This document shows positions 6,201-7,290 of a stretch of DNA of 7,290 nt, piece after piece. The first letter of the stretch is position 1; every line of letters starts with the position of its first letter. Origin of the DNA: Alphaproteobacteria bacterium (GTDB lineage: Bacteria > Pseudomonadota > Alphaproteobacteria > ATCC43930 > CGMCC-115725); contig JASHUO010000293.1 of NCBI GenBank assembly GCA_030039975.1, forward strand, positions 1 through 7,290. The letters are read 5' to 3'. The position numbers were made by a program, and so were the translations under genes. The notes below the pieces were generated by a model. That model did no database searches. It saw nothing but the letters and a program-made list of their open reading frames with translations, and had not been told where the DNA came from.

Positions 6201-7100
6201 TTGAACGAGGGCGACGCGGGTGGGTCGCCGATCAGTCTGCCGGTTGACCCTCCCATCCCCAGCGTAGAGCCCGGCAACAAGCGTCAGGCCCTGCCCTGGC
6301 TTGCGATGCTCGCAGCGGCATTGCTGCACGGCGGTGTCCTGCTTTGGCTCATCATCGATTGGTCCCGCCCGGTCGTGGCGCCGGCGCCGGATGTCGTCCC
6401 GGTTAAGATCGTCTTTGCACCGCCGCCACCCCCGCCACCGCCTCCGCCACCTCCCGCCGCAGCACCGCCGGTGCCGAAACCGCCAGCATCCACGGCCTAC
6501 CGCGAGTCCGGCCCCGACGAGCAGACGACCGCGCCGCCGACCGCGGAAGAGACGGCGCCCGAGACTGCCGCGCCACCGCCGCCCGCGCCCGAGCAGGCAA
6601 AGCCCAAGCCGCAGCCGCCGGCACCGCCGCCGGAGAAGCCGACACCGGCCCCTCAAGAATCGGCGAGCGCACAAGAGAACACAAAGCCACCGCCTCAGAA
6701 GCAGGTCGCGCGGCTCGAACCGCAGAAGAAAGAGGCGCAGAAGTCGCGTGCGCCGCACGCCACTGCGCTGCGGCATCTTAATGTGCAGCCCGGCGAGCAT
6801 TTGGAGCGGGGCGATCCCTACCTCAATGAGCTTCACGCGCTGATCGAGCGGCACCGCGTCTATCCGCGCATCATCGGTCCTTTCGGACTGCCGGTGGACG
6901 GAACAGCCGTCTACGACGTCGCGCTCGACCGATCCGGCAAAATCATCGGCATGAAGCTCGAACAGTCGTCGGGCGTGGCCGGGCTCGATCAGGCGGTCGA
7001 AAACATGATCCGGAGCGCCTTGCCGTTCCCGCCCCTGCCCCCGGACTATCCCGACGAGGTCGGCATCGTGGTCACGATTCGGCTTTTCCCCCCATCCTGA
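6201..7100 (+). CDS. TonB-family energy transducer
   Basis: The 299-residue form has a short cytoplasmic N-terminus, one membrane anchor (LPWLAMLAAALLHGGVLLWL, 31-50), a long Pro/Glu/Lys/Ala periplasmic linker (about 57-185) with 12 consecutive prolines at 74-85, and a C-terminal TonB domain (about 205-299) with the characteristic HRVYP (Tyr221-Pro222), a VYDVALDRSGKI strand and SGVAGLDQAVENMI. TonB spans the periplasm and passes the proton-motive energy of ExbB-ExbD to outer-membrane receptors for iron chelates, cobalamin and other ligands. The anchor histidine of E. coli TonB (SxxxH) is present as His43, but the serine is Ala39. No exbB, exbD or receptor gene is in the window. The longest frame begins at ATG 6117, adding 28 residues, but that stretch uses rare codons (AGA, AGG, CTA, TCA) and has no ribosome site, so I prefer TTG 6201. 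It lies 108 nt after the CoA-transferase and may be read from the same transcript. Confidence 0.9.
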   Translation: MNEGDAGGSPISLPVDPPIPSVEPGNKRQALPWLAMLAAALLHGGVLLWLIIDWSRPVVAPAPDVVPVKIVFAPPPPPPPPPPPPAAAPPVPKPPASTAYRESGPDEQTTAPPTAEETAPETAAPPPPAPEQAKPKPQPPAPPPEKPTPAPQESASAQENTKPPPQKQVARLEPQKKEAQKSRAPHATALRHLNVQPGEHLERGDPYLNELHALIERHRVYPRIIGPFGLPVDGTAVYDVALDRSGKIIGMKLEQSSGVAGLDQAVENMIRSALPFPPLPPDYPDEVGIVVTIRLFPPS

Positions 7101-7121
7101 GCGCGCTGGGGCAGCAGCACG

Positions 7122-7290
7122 TCAAGGGACCGGCGACAGCTCGATCCGCCCGCAGTTCATGCGCCCCTGCAGCAAGCAATCCTCTAGCTTCGATTCTTGG
7201 GCAAGCCCATCGGTAACCCAAAGCCCGATCAGGCCAAGAAGCACTGCCACGGCCAGCCCAACCAGACTGGCGGTGAAGCGGTCCGACTCC
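7122..7290 (-). CDS. Small single-span membrane protein, unknown function, 5'-truncated
   Basis: Reading the minus strand from base 7289, the frame is open for 55 codons to a TGA at 7124-7122. The fragment begins ESDRFTASLVGL, has one hydrophobic span at about residues 8-25, then a hydrophilic tail with two cysteines spaced C-x7-C (EDCLLQGRMNC, 36-46) and ends ELSPVP. No start codon lies in the window, so the true N-terminus is probably only a few residues beyond the right edge. I do not recognise a named family, though I recall short alphaproteobacterial membrane proteins with an SDRFTASL-like start and an EDC-x-x-x-GR-x-x-C tail. With the N-terminus inside, the cysteines would lie in the periplasm. 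It converges on the TonB gene with 21 nt between the stops. Confidence 0.6.
   Translation of the reverse strand, partial: ESDRFTASLVGLAVAVLLGLIGLWVTDGLAQESKLEDCLLQGRMNCGRIELSPVP

Noticed and set aside
6168..6854. Arg-rich minus-strand frame of 228 codons opposite tonB
   Set aside because: It is the reverse reading of the proline-rich linker (CCG read as CGG), giving low-complexity Arg/Gly/Leu sequence with no domain.
7101..7121. Possible terminator between tonB and the small membrane-protein gene (GCTG-GGG-CAGC)
   Set aside because: The stem is only 4 bp and no T-run follows on either strand.

Overview
The window looks like ordinary chromosomal sequence from a GC-rich alphaproteobacterium, probably of the order Hyphomicrobiales (Rhizobiales). 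This rests on the strong G/C bias at third codon positions, an HspQ of the alphaproteobacterial type, promoter hexamers close to the alphaproteobacterial CTTGAC/CTATAT pattern, and a short single-span membrane protein at the right edge that resembles small proteins I recall from the Bradyrhizobium/Xanthobacteraceae group. The taxonomic call is an inference, not a database result. I see no rRNA, tRNA, CRISPR array, insertion sequence or long direct repeat.

Layout, left to right. (1) The 3' part of a large molybdenum-hydroxylase subunit (xanthine dehydrogenase superfamily, nicotinate/isoquinoline-dehydrogenase type), + strand, cut by the left edge. (2) Converging on it, a two-gene minus-strand unit: an alpha/beta-fold hydrolase (3184 to 2396) followed after 63 nt by a zinc-dependent medium-chain alcohol dehydrogenase (2332 to 1283). 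(3) Divergent from the hydrolase, a polyprenol-phosphate-sugar-synthase-like GT2 glycosyltransferase fused to a GtrA membrane domain (+ strand, 3296-4444). (4) Only 2 nt from its stop, a converging hspQ (4791 to 4447, TTG start). (5) After a 146-nt divergent intergenic region with a good hspQ promoter, a class III (CaiB/BaiF) CoA-transferase (4938-6092) and a TonB-family energy transducer (probably TTG start at 6201, end 7100), both +. (6) Converging on tonB, the 3' end of a small membrane-protein gene that runs off the right edge.

The first three genes (molybdenum hydroxylase, alcohol dehydrogenase, hydrolase), and perhaps the CoA-transferase, have the look of catabolic enzymes for an unidentified organic acid or N-heterocycle, but nothing fixes a substrate. 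The glycosyltransferase (envelope glycan or lipid modification), HspQ (protein quality control with Lon) and TonB (energising outer-membrane uptake) are general housekeeping or envelope functions and need not be linked to each other.

I found no clear undescribed multi-gene system. The points most worth a second look are an alpha/beta hydrolase whose catalytic serine position is glycine, a symmetric CTATAG element that could serve as a shared -10 for hspQ and the CoA-transferase, two TTG starts, and the partial small membrane-protein gene at the right edge.
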